Shown: positions 16,813 through 26,459, numbered from the stretch's first letter. The stretch: DNA of 56,981 nucleotides from Spirochaetota bacterium (GCA_034190085.1 JAXHTS010000040.1:1-56981), one strand, 5' to 3'. Numbers and translations are program-made. Notes: a model not told the origin generated them from the letters alone.

Positions 16813-18954
16813 ATGAGATATGTATTCTCCTACCTTGGATTGCTGTTGATCTCCTCTATGCTTATAGCCATACAACAGTCATATGCTCAGCAAATAAGCG
16901 GAAGCATTGATACCTTTTATCAAACCACCCAAACTGAGAGGGAAGATGAGCCAAAGGAGACAGATTGGACTTTTACAAGGGGATATTTTTTGGGTTTTAA
17001 AAATATAATCAATCAGCATATGAATTATTTTTTGGATTTTCGGGCAACAAAAAATGAAACGGATGCTCAGGAGACAACATCCTTGTTTAACACTGGGCAG
17101 TTTAATGTAATGAATGATATTTTTAATGGGAATCTTGGTTATCAGTTAACCGATAAGGACCCATCAATTGGCTCGCGTATCACTACGAATTCATGGAATC
17201 TTAGCCTTAACAGTACTCCAGAGGATATCCCAAGGGTTAGGCTTCTCTACAGTGAGGATAAAACCTATGATCATCTTAATGTACATCAAACGGACAATGC
17301 TGGAAAACAACTATTCAGCGGTATTCAATACAAATATCAATTTTTTGATGTATTGCTTAATTATAATCAGAGGGAATCTGAAGATTTTGTGCAAAACACC
17401 CTCCTAGAAAGTAAATCCTACATAGGGAAATTGGATTTACACAAATCCTTTTGGGGGAATATACTCTTGCTAAACAGCGATTTAAATTGGAGTCGCGAGA
17501 CCAGTAATCTAAAGTATAATAGTGATATCACTGTGCCGGAAGAACGAAATAGGGTTGAGGGGTTGTATCTTTATGATACTACACCTCTTTTGGATGAGAT
17601 GAATGAGATTTATAGCTTAATCGATGGTGATGATACTATAAGCGCAGGAATCGATATTGGCAGCACAGGTGGCATCCACCATAATATTGGTGTTGATCTG
17701 AATTTTTCTCAGGAATGTGACACAATCTATCTCTATACAACAACCGGTTATGATCCTTCCATCTCTGACTCACGTTTTATATGGGAAGTCTATTACAGCG
17801 ATGATGGAATAAACTGGAGCCTAATAACTGATAATGCCAGTTTTTCCTACGAAACCTTTAACAACCGTTTTGAGATAGATTTTCCACCTCATGAAGGCAG
17901 ATATTTTAAGGTTGTGAATACTGATTATGATGATAGATCCTTTGTGGGTTCCATCTATATTACAGAGATTGAAATATTGGGCAGTGAAAACCGCATTAGG
18001 GACGAAGAGGATAGTAGGGTCGCTTCGAGGTGGGGAATAAATTGTGCGGCTACGTTGCGTCCGATGAAGAAACTCACCCTAGGATACAATTTCTCCTGTG
18101 ACTATACTGAGAATGATCCTGGTTCAAATTATGATAAAATGAAGAAAGCCGAATTAAGTCATAGGGCAAACATCACCTATGATTTCCATAGATATCTTTC
18201 TTCTTCTGCTTCTTATTGGATAAGAACATCTGACTCAGAGACCTCAGCTACAGATGAAAGAAACAATAAAAATAGCAGCTACTCCCTTCAATTTAATTCA
18301 TCCCCCCTTACAACGCTCAACATGTCTGTCTCCTTTAATCATTCGGAATCTGAAGAAAAAAGTATTGAAGATGATGTGGAAGAAGAAAAAATTGAGAGCG
18401 AGTCAAACTCATACCTTCTCTATATTACGGCTGTTTTGTGGGAGGGCGTTGATCTCTCTAGCAATTATAATATAACTCAATCTGAAAATTCAACTGGTAC
18501 TGAAACTACTGTGCAGACAATTAATCTTGACTTAAGAACAAAACTCACCGATAATATTACCCTGGATTCCGGATGTAGTTACAACGAGCAAAAGAGCGAG
18601 AGTATAGAACAGCCTGCTGAAAGGACAGAGAGTACTGGTCTTAACTTTATACTGAGGTATAGCCCATCCAGCATCTTCTACCTAAGCGCGGATAGCAATT
18701 TTAATAAAACTGAAACCGAGACTGATTCTTCATATGGATTCAATATGAGTTGGCTTCCGACTGATAAAATCCAAATAAACTTCAACAGTAAATATAAAGT
18801 GAACGATAATAGATCTACCTCATACAATCTTGAATCAAGCTGGAACATTAGCCGTTATATGATTTTTAAGAGTGGATTAAATTATTCTATTACTAAAGGG
18901 GAAAGAAGAGATGAAACCCGGATGTTTTACACGCGTCTTTCTGCTAGGTTTTAG
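16813..18954 (+). CDS. large outer-membrane beta-barrel with a discoidin-like inserted domain
   Basis: A 713-residue exported protein. An ATG at 16813 is preferred to the in-frame TTG at 16810. The signal peptide ends near SYAQQ. Most of the chain is alternating amphipathic strands with long acidic, Ser/Asn-rich loops, ending in the aromatic signature RLSARF used by the BAM machinery. Residues about 268-393 differ: LIDGDDT, WEVYYSDDGINWSL, GRYFKV and YITEIEILG match the pattern of F5/8 type C (discoidin) carbohydrate-binding domains. It could be the porin part of a porin-cytochrome conduit or the secretion pore of the locus; it lacks heme sites itself. The following CsgG-like gene starts inside its last 44 bases. 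Confidence 0.78.
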   Translation: MRYVFSYLGLLLISSMLIAIQQSYAQQISGSIDTFYQTTQTEREDEPKETDWTFTRGYFLGFKNIINQHMNYFLDFRATKNETDAQETTSLFNTGQFNVMNDIFNGNLGYQLTDKDPSIGSRITTNSWNLSLNSTPEDIPRVRLLYSEDKTYDHLNVHQTDNAGKQLFSGIQYKYQFFDVLLNYNQRESEDFVQNTLLESKSYIGKLDLHKSFWGNILLLNSDLNWSRETSNLKYNSDITVPEERNRVEGLYLYDTTPLLDEMNEIYSLIDGDDTISAGIDIGSTGGIHHNIGVDLNFSQECDTIYLYTTTGYDPSISDSRFIWEVYYSDDGINWSLITDNASFSYETFNNRFEIDFPPHEGRYFKVVNTDYDDRSFVGSIYITEIEILGSENRIRDEEDSRVASRWGINCAATLRPMKKLTLGYNFSCDYTENDPGSNYDKMKKAELSHRANITYDFHRYLSSSASYWIRTSDSETSATDERNNKNSSYSLQFNSSPLTTLNMSVSFNHSESEEKSIEDDVEEEKIESESNSYLLYITAVLWEGVDLSSNYNITQSENSTGTETTVQTINLDLRTKLTDNITLDSGCSYNEQKSESIEQPAERTESTGLNFILRYSPSSIFYLSADSNFNKTETETDSSYGFNMSWLPTDKIQINFNSKYKVNDNRSTSYNLESSWNISRYMIFKSGLNYSITKGERRDETRMFYTRLSARF

Positions 18955-19513
18955 CAGGGGAGGAATACTCTGGCTCTTTATTTTGCTTCTCATAATTAAT
19001 TGCGCAGGGCCTCGCATGTATGTTCAACCCGATGCTGACTTTACCTATATTAAAAAGGTGGCTGTTTTACCCTTCGATAATTTGACCGGTGATAAGTTTG
19101 CTGGAGATAAGGTAAGGGATTTAGTAACAACTGATATATTGAGTCGAGGTATATTTGATGTGATAGAGGAGGGCGAGGTCCATAGGGTGCTGAAAGAGGA
19201 GGGGAAGGCTTCCGCCACAGCAATTGATCAGGAAGCTGGTAAGAGGATCGGAAAGAGGCTAGGGATTCAGTCCTTCATTTTGGGTTCAGTTGAGGAGTAC
19301 GGGATCTCACAAGGAGGAGGGCGAGCATTCTCACAGGTGGCGATCTCTATGAGAATGATAGATGCCGGCACCAGCAAAATATTGTGGCAGGCGAGTTATG
19401 ACAAAGAGGGGGGTGGCGCGCTGAGTCGGTTGTTTGGTATCGGATCGAAGACCATCAGCGAGATATCAAGGGATTTGATAGAAGAGATATTGGACACACT
19501 CTTTGAAGATTAA
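18911..19513 (+). CDS. CsgG-like lipoprotein
   Basis: A 200-residue protein with a hydrophobic N-terminus and lipobox LIINC. The mature part has the CsgG/TolB-N-like fold signature: KKVAVLPFDNLTGDKFAGD, a conserved TTDILSRGIFDVIEEGEV stretch, and later MRMIDAGTSKILWQASY. In curli systems CsgG forms the outer-membrane export pore for amyloid subunits. It starts within the end of the barrel gene, in another frame, which suggests coupled expression. Its length is shorter than E. coli CsgG (277 residues), and I cannot see whether the transmembrane hairpins are present, so a pore is not assured. A GNA1162-type peptidoglycan- or LPS-associated role is the main alternative. Confidence 0.72.
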   Translation: MKPGCFTRVFLLGFSRGGILWLFILLLIINCAGPRMYVQPDADFTYIKKVAVLPFDNLTGDKFAGDKVRDLVTTDILSRGIFDVIEEGEVHRVLKEEGKASATAIDQEAGKRIGKRLGIQSFILGSVEEYGISQGGGRAFSQVAISMRMIDAGTSKILWQASYDKEGGGALSRLFGIGSKTISEISRDLIEEILDTLFED

Positions 19514-19524
19514 TTAAAATATTC

Positions 19525-21081
19525 ATGAAAAGAAAAAATAATTTATATGTCATCTTTATTCTAATCTCAAGCATGACAATATGGTTTGTTAACAAAAATG
19601 CTTTTTGCCTGGAGACTAAACCCCCTAAGGAGATGAGCCAAATCTCAAAAAAGGGTATTAGAAGGGTAGCAGTTCTACCACTGGTGAATTTGAGTGGAAG
19701 CGATGTTGCTGCCCCTGATGTGATTGCAATGATAGAGAATTATCTTAGCAGTAAGATGAATATTGAGGTTGTTCCTCGGGAAATTGTGAAAAAATTTTTG
19801 GTGAAGGAAAGGATTAGAGGTATTGGCCTTTTAAGCAGGGCCACTTCTCGAACAATAAGTAATACTCTTAAAGTGGATGGTATTATTCTTACATGCGTTA
19901 ACCTTTTAACCGCAGAGGATAATCCTATGATAGGGATTGGATGTCGAATGATTAATGGCCGAGATGGATCACTGATCTGGTACAATCATGCATCACTTGC
20001 CGGAAGAGATTATACATCCTGGTTTGGATTGATTCGAGTTACCTCCTTGGAGGTTCTGACAACAAGGGCAGTTGAAAGATTGCTTTCTACATTTCCTAAA
20101 GATGTAATAATTATGCAGGAGGATATTGACTCCTTTGAGATTACAGAAATTTCCGCAAATCCTAAGTATCTTCATTCCCATGAAAAAATTATTCTTCGTG
20201 TCAAATTTGTATCCATGGGAAAGACGATAAAGAGGGTTAATGCGATACTGGATAAGAATAGGGGTTCCCTCGTTTCAGAAGAGGAATTGGTATATAGTGG
20301 GACAATGACGGCTCCAAGTAAGGAAGGCAAGTATCAGTTAAACCTTGAGGTTTATGATGAAGGGAATAATGTCTCTATCATCAATTCAGTAGCTATTATT
20401 CGGGTGGATAATACTCCCCCAAGTGTAGCGCTCTATTCTCGGGATGAACTCTTCTCCCCCAATGGAGATAGGATAAAGGATATGATTGTCTTTTCTACTT
20501 ATCTTAGAGAAGCGGATAATATTGATAGTTGGGAATTCATTGTTCAGAATAGTGAAGATGAGATAATAAGGAGGGCCAGTGGGAGGGATCGCCTGGCTAC
20601 ATCTTTGGTATGGAGGGGGGAGGATGACTCTTATTCGTCAGCGGGTGATGGTGAATACTACTGTAGCTTGAAAGTGATTGATCGAGCGGGCAATAAATCC
20701 AAGACTCCCAGAAAGAGATTAGTCCTGGATAAAACGCCTCCCAAGGTTCAGATTAAAATTGATTTGAAGGAAGAGGAGGGTTTCCAATTCTATTTAGAGT
20801 GTGAAGATGCTAATGGTATAGATAGATGGCAGTTGGATATATTTGATGAAGATCAGAGAATTGTTCAATCCTTCGAAGGTGAGGGAAGAGTGCCTGCCAA
20901 TCTCTGGTGGAAGACATCAACATCCCCTCATATTGAATCGCGTTACTCCTTTACGGCTAGGGATTTGGCAGGAAACAGATTAGCTCAATCCGCTCGACCT
21001 ATAAAGGCAGATTTTTTGATAAAGGAAGTAACCCCTTCCAATAAGGAAGAAAAGAGAAAAGAGTGGAATTCTGATTTTTAA
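19525..21081 (+). CDS. exported CsgG/TolB-N-like protein with Ig-like C-terminal domains
   Basis: A 518-residue protein with a signal peptide (residues 8-30). Residues 45-195 repeat the CsgG-type fold (RRVAVLPLVNLSG, then VDGIILTCVNLL and GCRMINGRDGSLIWY). The rest is built of Ig-like beta-sandwiches; FSPNGDRIKD at about residue 311 is the signature of FlgD/CHU-type Ig domains common in surface or gliding-associated proteins. There is no lipobox. It follows its CsgG-like neighbour by 11 bases and probably forms a complex with it. The combination of a pore-like module and long Ig domains suggests a periplasm-spanning assembly factor, but this is inference. Confidence 0.7.
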   Translation: MKRKNNLYVIFILISSMTIWFVNKNAFCLETKPPKEMSQISKKGIRRVAVLPLVNLSGSDVAAPDVIAMIENYLSSKMNIEVVPREIVKKFLVKERIRGIGLLSRATSRTISNTLKVDGIILTCVNLLTAEDNPMIGIGCRMINGRDGSLIWYNHASLAGRDYTSWFGLIRVTSLEVLTTRAVERLLSTFPKDVIIMQEDIDSFEITEISANPKYLHSHEKIILRVKFVSMGKTIKRVNAILDKNRGSLVSEEELVYSGTMTAPSKEGKYQLNLEVYDEGNNVSIINSVAIIRVDNTPPSVALYSRDELFSPNGDRIKDMIVFSTYLREADNIDSWEFIVQNSEDEIIRRASGRDRLATSLVWRGEDDSYSSAGDGEYYCSLKVIDRAGNKSKTPRKRLVLDKTPPKVQIKIDLKEEEGFQFYLECEDANGIDRWQLDIFDEDQRIVQSFEGEGRVPANLWWKTSTSPHIESRYSFTARDLAGNRLAQSARPIKADFLIKEVTPSNKEEKRKEWNSDF

Positions 21082-21307
21082 AAGATTTATTGAATAAAGG
21101 ATGTAATCCAGTTAAATTATTATAATTTATAGTGATTCTATGTTAGCATATCAAGTAAGATAGTTAATTGCTACCTGTATCAAGGGAGCAATCAATGATC
21201 CTTGATCCTTAAAGAGTGTATCAATCGTGACCTCACCTCGATTAAGTTGAGAAGGGCATGTTGCATTTTCACAAAATGAGAATAATTTTGGGCTGAATTG
21301 TTGAAAA
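21082..21307. other. short gap inside the export gene group
   Basis: About 225 bases without a gene. It is the only sizeable break between the barrel gene and the 16-heme cytochrome, so a second internal promoter may be here. I see no strong promoter hexamers. Confidence 0.35.
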
Positions 21308-21880
21308 ATGAGGCTACAACTTTTAGTTATTCATGTTATACTATTCCTGTCGTGTTCCTCCAATCCACATTATTTTTTGAGGGATGGGAAAAAATTCCCT
21401 CTGATTATGAAGGTTGCAGTATTGCCCTTTAAAAATATCACTACCCAGAGGGGAGCGGGAAAGGTGGTAACCAATATTTTTATACAGGAGTTGTTCAATA
21501 GCAGAATCTATAAAATAGAGGAGATGGGGATCATCCGAGATTTCTTTATAAGGCAGAGGATAAGGGAGAAGGGTGAGATTGATCTGGATACCGCTAATTT
21601 GTTGGGATCTCAGATTGATGTTGATGCCGTTTTCCTTGGAATAGTAGAGGAATATTACCAGGATGCTGGTGGTAAAGAAGGGATTAGCCCTAGGGTGGGC
21701 TTGAGTGTTCGAATGTTAAGCACCAAGACTGGGATGATACTCTGGAAGTGTTCTCATCAGAGGACAGGAGATGATTATAAAATTATCCTCGATTGGGGTA
21801 AGGTTAGGACTGTAAATTTACTTGCCAAAAAGGTGATTGAGGAAATGATCGCAACAATAAGGAAACATGGGAAAGAGTAA
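21308..21880 (+). CDS. small CsgG/GNA1162-like lipoprotein
   Basis: A 190-residue lipoprotein with lipobox LFLSC (Cys near residue 16). The mature sequence has MKVAVLPFKNITTQRGAG and later VGLSVRMLSTKTGMILWKC, matching the CsgG/GNA1162 fold of the two upstream proteins. It is the third such protein in the locus. Its last bases overlap the start of the PpiC gene by 14, so the two are translationally coupled. The function is not known; a role in outer-membrane secretion or assembly is suggested by the fold and context. Confidence 0.7.
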   Translation: MRLQLLVIHVILFLSCSSNPHYFLRDGKKFPLIMKVAVLPFKNITTQRGAGKVVTNIFIQELFNSRIYKIEEMGIIRDFFIRQRIREKGEIDLDTANLLGSQIDVDAVFLGIVEEYYQDAGGKEGISPRVGLSVRMLSTKTGMILWKCSHQRTGDDYKIILDWGKVRTVNLLAKKVIEEMIATIRKHGKE

Positions 21881-23267
21881 AATGAAAAGATATTTATCTA
21901 TTTTAATTATTTTAATAATGTGTTTTATTTGTGGAAAAGCCTTTAGCTGGTTTTGGGGAGAGGATTATTTGGCGAAGGTAAACCAGGAGACTATTTACAT
22001 AGAAGACTTTCAGAAACGCTTGAGCGAACTCCATCGTCAGGGTTCCATGCAACGGTCTAAAGGGAGGGCTGCTCAAATTGATTTGAGAGTCGCCCTTGAG
22101 GAGATGATCGATGATTATCTCTTATACCAGGAGGGCTATCGATCTGGGCTGGACAAGGATCCGGAATTTATAAGAAGGTCAAATGCTTATCTTGAGTTTC
22201 AATCCATTCTCAGGCTCAGGAGGGAAGAGATAAAGGATAACATTAAAGTTGAGGAGGATGAGATCAAGGCATTTTATGAGGAGAATTACAAAAAATCTGG
22301 GCAGGAAGGAAAAACGCCCCCGAATTATGTAAAGGTGAAGGGTAAGATAAAAAAGAAGATTTATAAAACAAAGGAGAAGGAACTGGAAAGGCAGTATATA
22401 AATAAATTAAAGGAGAATGCCAAGATTGAGATTTATACAGATGTTCTTTCCTCTCTTGGGAATACTAAGAAGGATGGGAAAAGAGTAGTCGCTTCTATTA
22501 ATGGAAAGCCCGTTTTGGTTTCAGATTTGGAAAAGGAATATGGAAAGTCAATCCAGGGCAAGAAGGAAGAGGAAGCGAAAAAGATAAGGAAGAAGGCATT
22601 GGATGGATTGATAGAATATCTTCTCATTAAAGAGGATGCCTTAAATCATAATTATCCCCAAGAAGATCCTCCCTTCGGAAAGATGATAGCCCAATACCGT
22701 ATTCGGCTGATGAATTTTATATTTAATACAAGGATTATTTCTCCTCAAATAAGGGTTACAGAGGAGGATTTAAAGGAATATTATAAGAAGAATAAGGAAA
22801 AGCACAGGTTGCCGGATCGCTTTAAGTTGAAAATAATTAGCCTTAAAGATGAAAAAGAGGCCAATAAACTTCATAAGGAGTTGGAAGCGGGCGCAAACTT
22901 CAATCGATTGGCACGATCTGCCTCTGATAGTATGCAAGGGGATAATAGCACGAATACTTCATGGTGGTATAATAGGAATTTGTCTGATCCGATAAGAAGC
23001 GTGGTAGAAGGGATGAAGGTGGGGGATATATCTAGGGTAATTAAAGACCGTTCATTTTACAAAATAGTGAAACTGGTTGATCTTAAGAAGGGAGCAATTA
23101 TAAATTACCCTAAGGTAAAGGGGATGATAAAGACCAAGCTGGGAAGGGAAAAGTTTCAATCCCTGTTGAATAAATATCTTAAGATGATGAGAGAGAACTC
23201 ATCAATTAAGATAAATGAAGATGTTCTCAAAAATTATGAAATGAAGGTAAAAAATGAGCGTAAATAA
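21867..23267 (+). CDS. exported PpiC/SurA-type peptidyl-prolyl isomerase
   Basis: A 466-residue periplasmic foldase with an N-terminal signal (an ATG at 21882 is an alternative start). Two SurA-N-like helical arms are seen at residues about 30-180 and 205-290, the second with INGKPVLVSDLEKEYG. A parvulin domain follows at about 310-420: FKLKIISL, a FNRLARSASDS helix and a conserved VGDISRVIKD segment. Such proteins fold outer-membrane barrels or secreted proteins. PpiC-type genes are recurrent neighbours of multiheme cytochrome clusters, so its client may be the barrel or the cytochromes. The charged Lys/Glu-rich middle is unusual but common in A+T-rich genomes. It overlaps the 26-heme gene by 14 bases. 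Confidence 0.82.
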   Translation: MGKSKMKRYLSILIILIMCFICGKAFSWFWGEDYLAKVNQETIYIEDFQKRLSELHRQGSMQRSKGRAAQIDLRVALEEMIDDYLLYQEGYRSGLDKDPEFIRRSNAYLEFQSILRLRREEIKDNIKVEEDEIKAFYEENYKKSGQEGKTPPNYVKVKGKIKKKIYKTKEKELERQYINKLKENAKIEIYTDVLSSLGNTKKDGKRVVASINGKPVLVSDLEKEYGKSIQGKKEEEAKKIRKKALDGLIEYLLIKEDALNHNYPQEDPPFGKMIAQYRIRLMNFIFNTRIISPQIRVTEEDLKEYYKKNKEKHRLPDRFKLKIISLKDEKEANKLHKELEAGANFNRLARSASDSMQGDNSTNTSWWYNRNLSDPIRSVVEGMKVGDISRVIKDRSFYKIVKLVDLKKGAIINYPKVKGMIKTKLGREKFQSLLNKYLKMMRENSSIKINEDVLKNYEMKVKNERK

Positions 23268-25203
23268 ACGTTTAGTATCAGGAATTCTCTTCTCATTTCT
23301 TTTCCTTATTGTAAGTTGTACTACTGGACCACCCTCCAGTCGATTCGCATCAAAAACATGTATCGACTGTCATCAAGACAAATTGGCTAAACTCAAACAG
23401 GGAAATATACACAGACCGGTTGATAAGAACGAGTGTGAACAATGCCATAGGCCTCATGGCATTATTGGAGCGGCTTACCTGAAGAAAGATGAAAATACCC
23501 TCTGCTTTGATTGTCATAAACGTGAAACAATAATTGATAAACATGTGCATTCTGCTCTGAATAAGGGTAAATGTATTGATTGTCATAAACCACATTCTTC
23601 ACCTCATTCATTTTTATTAAAAGAGGAGGGGAATAAGCTCTGTCATTTATGCCATAATAAAGAAATGTTCAGTAGAAAAAAGGTACATGAACCGTCAGCC
23701 AAAAACTGCATCACATGTCATAAGCCTCACTCATCTCCTAATAGGTATCAACTTGTTGATCCGGAGGATAAGGCTTGTTTGAAATGTCATGATATTGTTA
23801 AAAGGGAATTTGCGCGTGCTCATTCAGACTATCCAGTGAAGGGGAAGACCTGCACCGACTGCCATACCCCTCATTCCTCTTCCAATGATAATCTTTTGAG
23901 GGAGGTTGCCCATTCCCCAATGAAATCCATAAAGTGTGACTCTTGTCATAATCCTGCGGATTCTCAAGAACCCTTAAAGGTGAAGGAAACGGGAAGTAGA
24001 ATCTGCTATCCGTGTCATGATAAAGGAAAATTCAAGGATTCGCATATCCACAGCCCTGTTGATGATGGAGAGTGCCTATCATGTCATAAACCCCATGCCA
24101 GCGATTATACAGGCATGACTGTATTGGAGAATGAGAGGCTATGCTATTCCTGTCACGATGACAAGGAAGATGAATTTAAGAAGAGACATCCTCACGCGCC
24201 TATAAAAGATGGGAACTGTCTGGGTTGTCATAATCCTCACGCTTCGTCTTTTAAATCAATACTTAAGGCAAAGGGCGGGGCTCTCTGTTATAAATGCCAT
24301 GATAAGAAAAGTTTTAAGGGAATCTTCACTCATCAGCCGATTGTTTCAGGGAATTGCTTAGAATGTCATGATTCTCATGGCTCAAACTTAAAATTTATTT
24401 TAAAATCATCGCAGAAAGAACTCTGTTATGGCTGTCATAAGGATGAAAAGAAGGATTTTGACAGGGTAAATGCGCATACACCTGTGAGAAAGGGGAATTG
24501 TTCCGGTTGTCACAATCCTCATGCCTCTTCACAGAAAGACCTGTTGATTCAGGATAAAAAATCCATCTGTTGGAATTGTCATAATTCCATGAGGGAAGAG
24601 TTGAAAGAAGGAATTATGCATCCTCCCTTTAAAACTGAAAAATGTATGCATTGTCACCAACCTCATGCCAGTAACCACGACTTCCAATTGAGTGAGGAAG
24701 AGAAGGGTTTGTGTGTTGGCTGTCATCCTAAAGTTAAAGACGGAATGAATAAAGGCAAGTATATCCATTCACCCCTGAAAGAGGGGAAGTGTGTAGTCTG
24801 TCACAATCCTCATGGCAGTAAAATTAAGGGACAGCTTGTAAGACCATTGAAGCAGGTTTGCCTTTCCTGTCATATTGAAATTGAAAAGGAATTTGAAAAG
24901 GAATATGTCCATCCGGTTGCACAAGAGGGCAAGTGTTTAACATGTCATCTCCCACATTTCGCTGAGCTCAATGGTTTGCTGGTAAAGATCGGCGCGGTTC
25001 TTTGCGGGGATTGTCATGACATAAAAGACGTGAATTTAATTGATAAACATCACAGGATATCATTAACAAGTAGCAACTGCGCTGACTGTCACGAAGCCCA
25101 TGGTTCTCAGCATAAAAATCTTTTTCATAAGAATATCCATTCACCCTTTGGAGAAAAATTATGCAGTAAATGTCATAAACCTAAGGAAAAGACAGGAAAG
25201 TGA
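23254..25203 (+). CDS. 26-heme cytochrome c lipoprotein
   Basis: A 649-residue lipoprotein (lipobox LIVSC, Cys22). I count 26 canonical CXXCH sites, all CX2CH, from CIDCH at residue 36 to CSKCH near the C-terminus. They alternate with a period of about 45 residues in pairs: one site followed by PHASS or PHGS, then one followed by DK or NK and a downstream HSP/HAP. This is the doubled-CXXCH pattern (PF09699-type), giving bis-His pairs along the chain. It is almost all hemes and linkers, so it could make a long electron wire tethered by its lipid. Length suggests it can span the periplasm or reach outward from the surface. It is coupled to its neighbours by overlaps (14 bases upstream; GTGA downstream). 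Confidence 0.9.
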   Translation: MSVNKRLVSGILFSFLFLIVSCTTGPPSSRFASKTCIDCHQDKLAKLKQGNIHRPVDKNECEQCHRPHGIIGAAYLKKDENTLCFDCHKRETIIDKHVHSALNKGKCIDCHKPHSSPHSFLLKEEGNKLCHLCHNKEMFSRKKVHEPSAKNCITCHKPHSSPNRYQLVDPEDKACLKCHDIVKREFARAHSDYPVKGKTCTDCHTPHSSSNDNLLREVAHSPMKSIKCDSCHNPADSQEPLKVKETGSRICYPCHDKGKFKDSHIHSPVDDGECLSCHKPHASDYTGMTVLENERLCYSCHDDKEDEFKKRHPHAPIKDGNCLGCHNPHASSFKSILKAKGGALCYKCHDKKSFKGIFTHQPIVSGNCLECHDSHGSNLKFILKSSQKELCYGCHKDEKKDFDRVNAHTPVRKGNCSGCHNPHASSQKDLLIQDKKSICWNCHNSMREELKEGIMHPPFKTEKCMHCHQPHASNHDFQLSEEEKGLCVGCHPKVKDGMNKGKYIHSPLKEGKCVVCHNPHGSKIKGQLVRPLKQVCLSCHIEIEKEFEKEYVHPVAQEGKCLTCHLPHFAELNGLLVKIGAVLCGDCHDIKDVNLIDKHHRISLTSSNCADCHEAHGSQHKNLFHKNIHSPFGEKLCSKCHKPKEKTGK

Positions 25204-25205
25204 TC

Positions 25206-26459
25206 ATGAAAAAATATAAATACTATTTTACATCGATATTGATTATTACCACTGCCGTCTTTACATTTTCTGTCAGAGGCGTCAACTCTGAGGCAGGAAG
25301 GGATGAAGGTCGGATATGTTATCAATGTCATCCTGAAGTCAAAAAGGCCGTATTTTCTCAATCCGCTCATCTCCCAGCAAAAAAGGGGGATTGTGTAAAA
25401 TGTCATAATCCACACACATCAAATTATGATAATTTTCTTTTAGAGGAAGGCGGCAATTTATGCTTCCAGTGTCACCAGGAAAAGAGGAAGGAGTTTCATA
25501 CAAGTTATATGCATCTTCCGGTTAGTAAAGGGGAATGTGTTAAATGCCATAATCCCCATGCTTCAAAGAATCAGAAGCTCTTAAGTACAGGTAGTAATGA
25601 TATCTGTTTCCAGTGCCATAAAAAGGAGAAGATATTTTCCCGGAAGAATATTCACGAACCACTAAATGAGGGCAACTGCCTGGAATGCCATAACCCGCAT
25701 GCTTCAGAAGAAGAATTTCTGCTGGTTAGAAACAGCAGAGCGATTTGTCAGGATTGTCATTCCTCCGGTGACGAGGATTTGCGTAAGGCCCATAGGGATT
25801 CAATATCTGATGATACTAACTGCCTGGGCTGTCATAATCCTCATTCCTCCAACCACGATGCGCTGGGGAGAGAGTTCTCTCATAAACCCTTTGATGACAA
25901 TGATTGTGAGGACTGTCACACCTCTAATGGAAACAGGATAACCATGACGATGAATAAAAATGGGAAGGCCCTCTGCTTTGATTGTCATGAGGAGATGGAG
26001 AAAAAATTTCAGAAGGTCTATAGTCACCTTCAGGGATATAGAGATAATGCTTGTCTGGAATGTCATAATCCTCACGCCTCTGATGATAAGGGTTTAAAGA
26101 GGGCGAGGGATGAGAAGATATGCTACTCCTGTCATGCTGATACTAAAAGGCGTGTGAAGGGAAATGATCCGATGTATAAATATAAACATCCTGACATTGA
26201 ACGGTGTACAAGTTGTCATAATCCTCATGGAAGCAACTACAGACTGCTCTTGAAGTCTGATGAGAATGCTTCCTGTGAGGTATGCCATGAGACCCAGGGA
26301 AAGTTTACTCATCCTGTAGGAGCTAAGGTTATTGACCCACGATCGAAAAGGGATGTTAACTGTGTAACATGTCATAATCCCATGGGATCAGAGGATGAAT
26401 ACTGCGTTAGATTCGGCCGTAAAAAGAAATTATGCATTCAGTGCCATAGATATAGATAG
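25206..26459 (+). CDS. 16-heme exported cytochrome c
   Basis: A 418-residue protein with a signal peptide (cleaved near VNSEA) and no lipobox. I count 16 CXXCH sites in the same alternating arrangement as the 26-heme lipoprotein, with repeated CxxCHNPHAS motifs. The two genes probably share origin by duplication. An ATG at 25206 with AGGA about 8 bases before it is preferred to the GTG at 25200, although that GTG overlaps the previous stop. Sitting at the end of the coupled run of export genes, it is a candidate soluble periplasmic partner of the lipoprotein. The final CIQCH is followed by only three residues. Confidence 0.87.
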   Translation: MKKYKYYFTSILIITTAVFTFSVRGVNSEAGRDEGRICYQCHPEVKKAVFSQSAHLPAKKGDCVKCHNPHTSNYDNFLLEEGGNLCFQCHQEKRKEFHTSYMHLPVSKGECVKCHNPHASKNQKLLSTGSNDICFQCHKKEKIFSRKNIHEPLNEGNCLECHNPHASEEEFLLVRNSRAICQDCHSSGDEDLRKAHRDSISDDTNCLGCHNPHSSNHDALGREFSHKPFDDNDCEDCHTSNGNRITMTMNKNGKALCFDCHEEMEKKFQKVYSHLQGYRDNACLECHNPHASDDKGLKRARDEKICYSCHADTKRRVKGNDPMYKYKHPDIERCTSCHNPHGSNYRLLLKSDENASCEVCHETQGKFTHPVGAKVIDPRSKRDVNCVTCHNPMGSEDEYCVRFGRKKKLCIQCHRYR

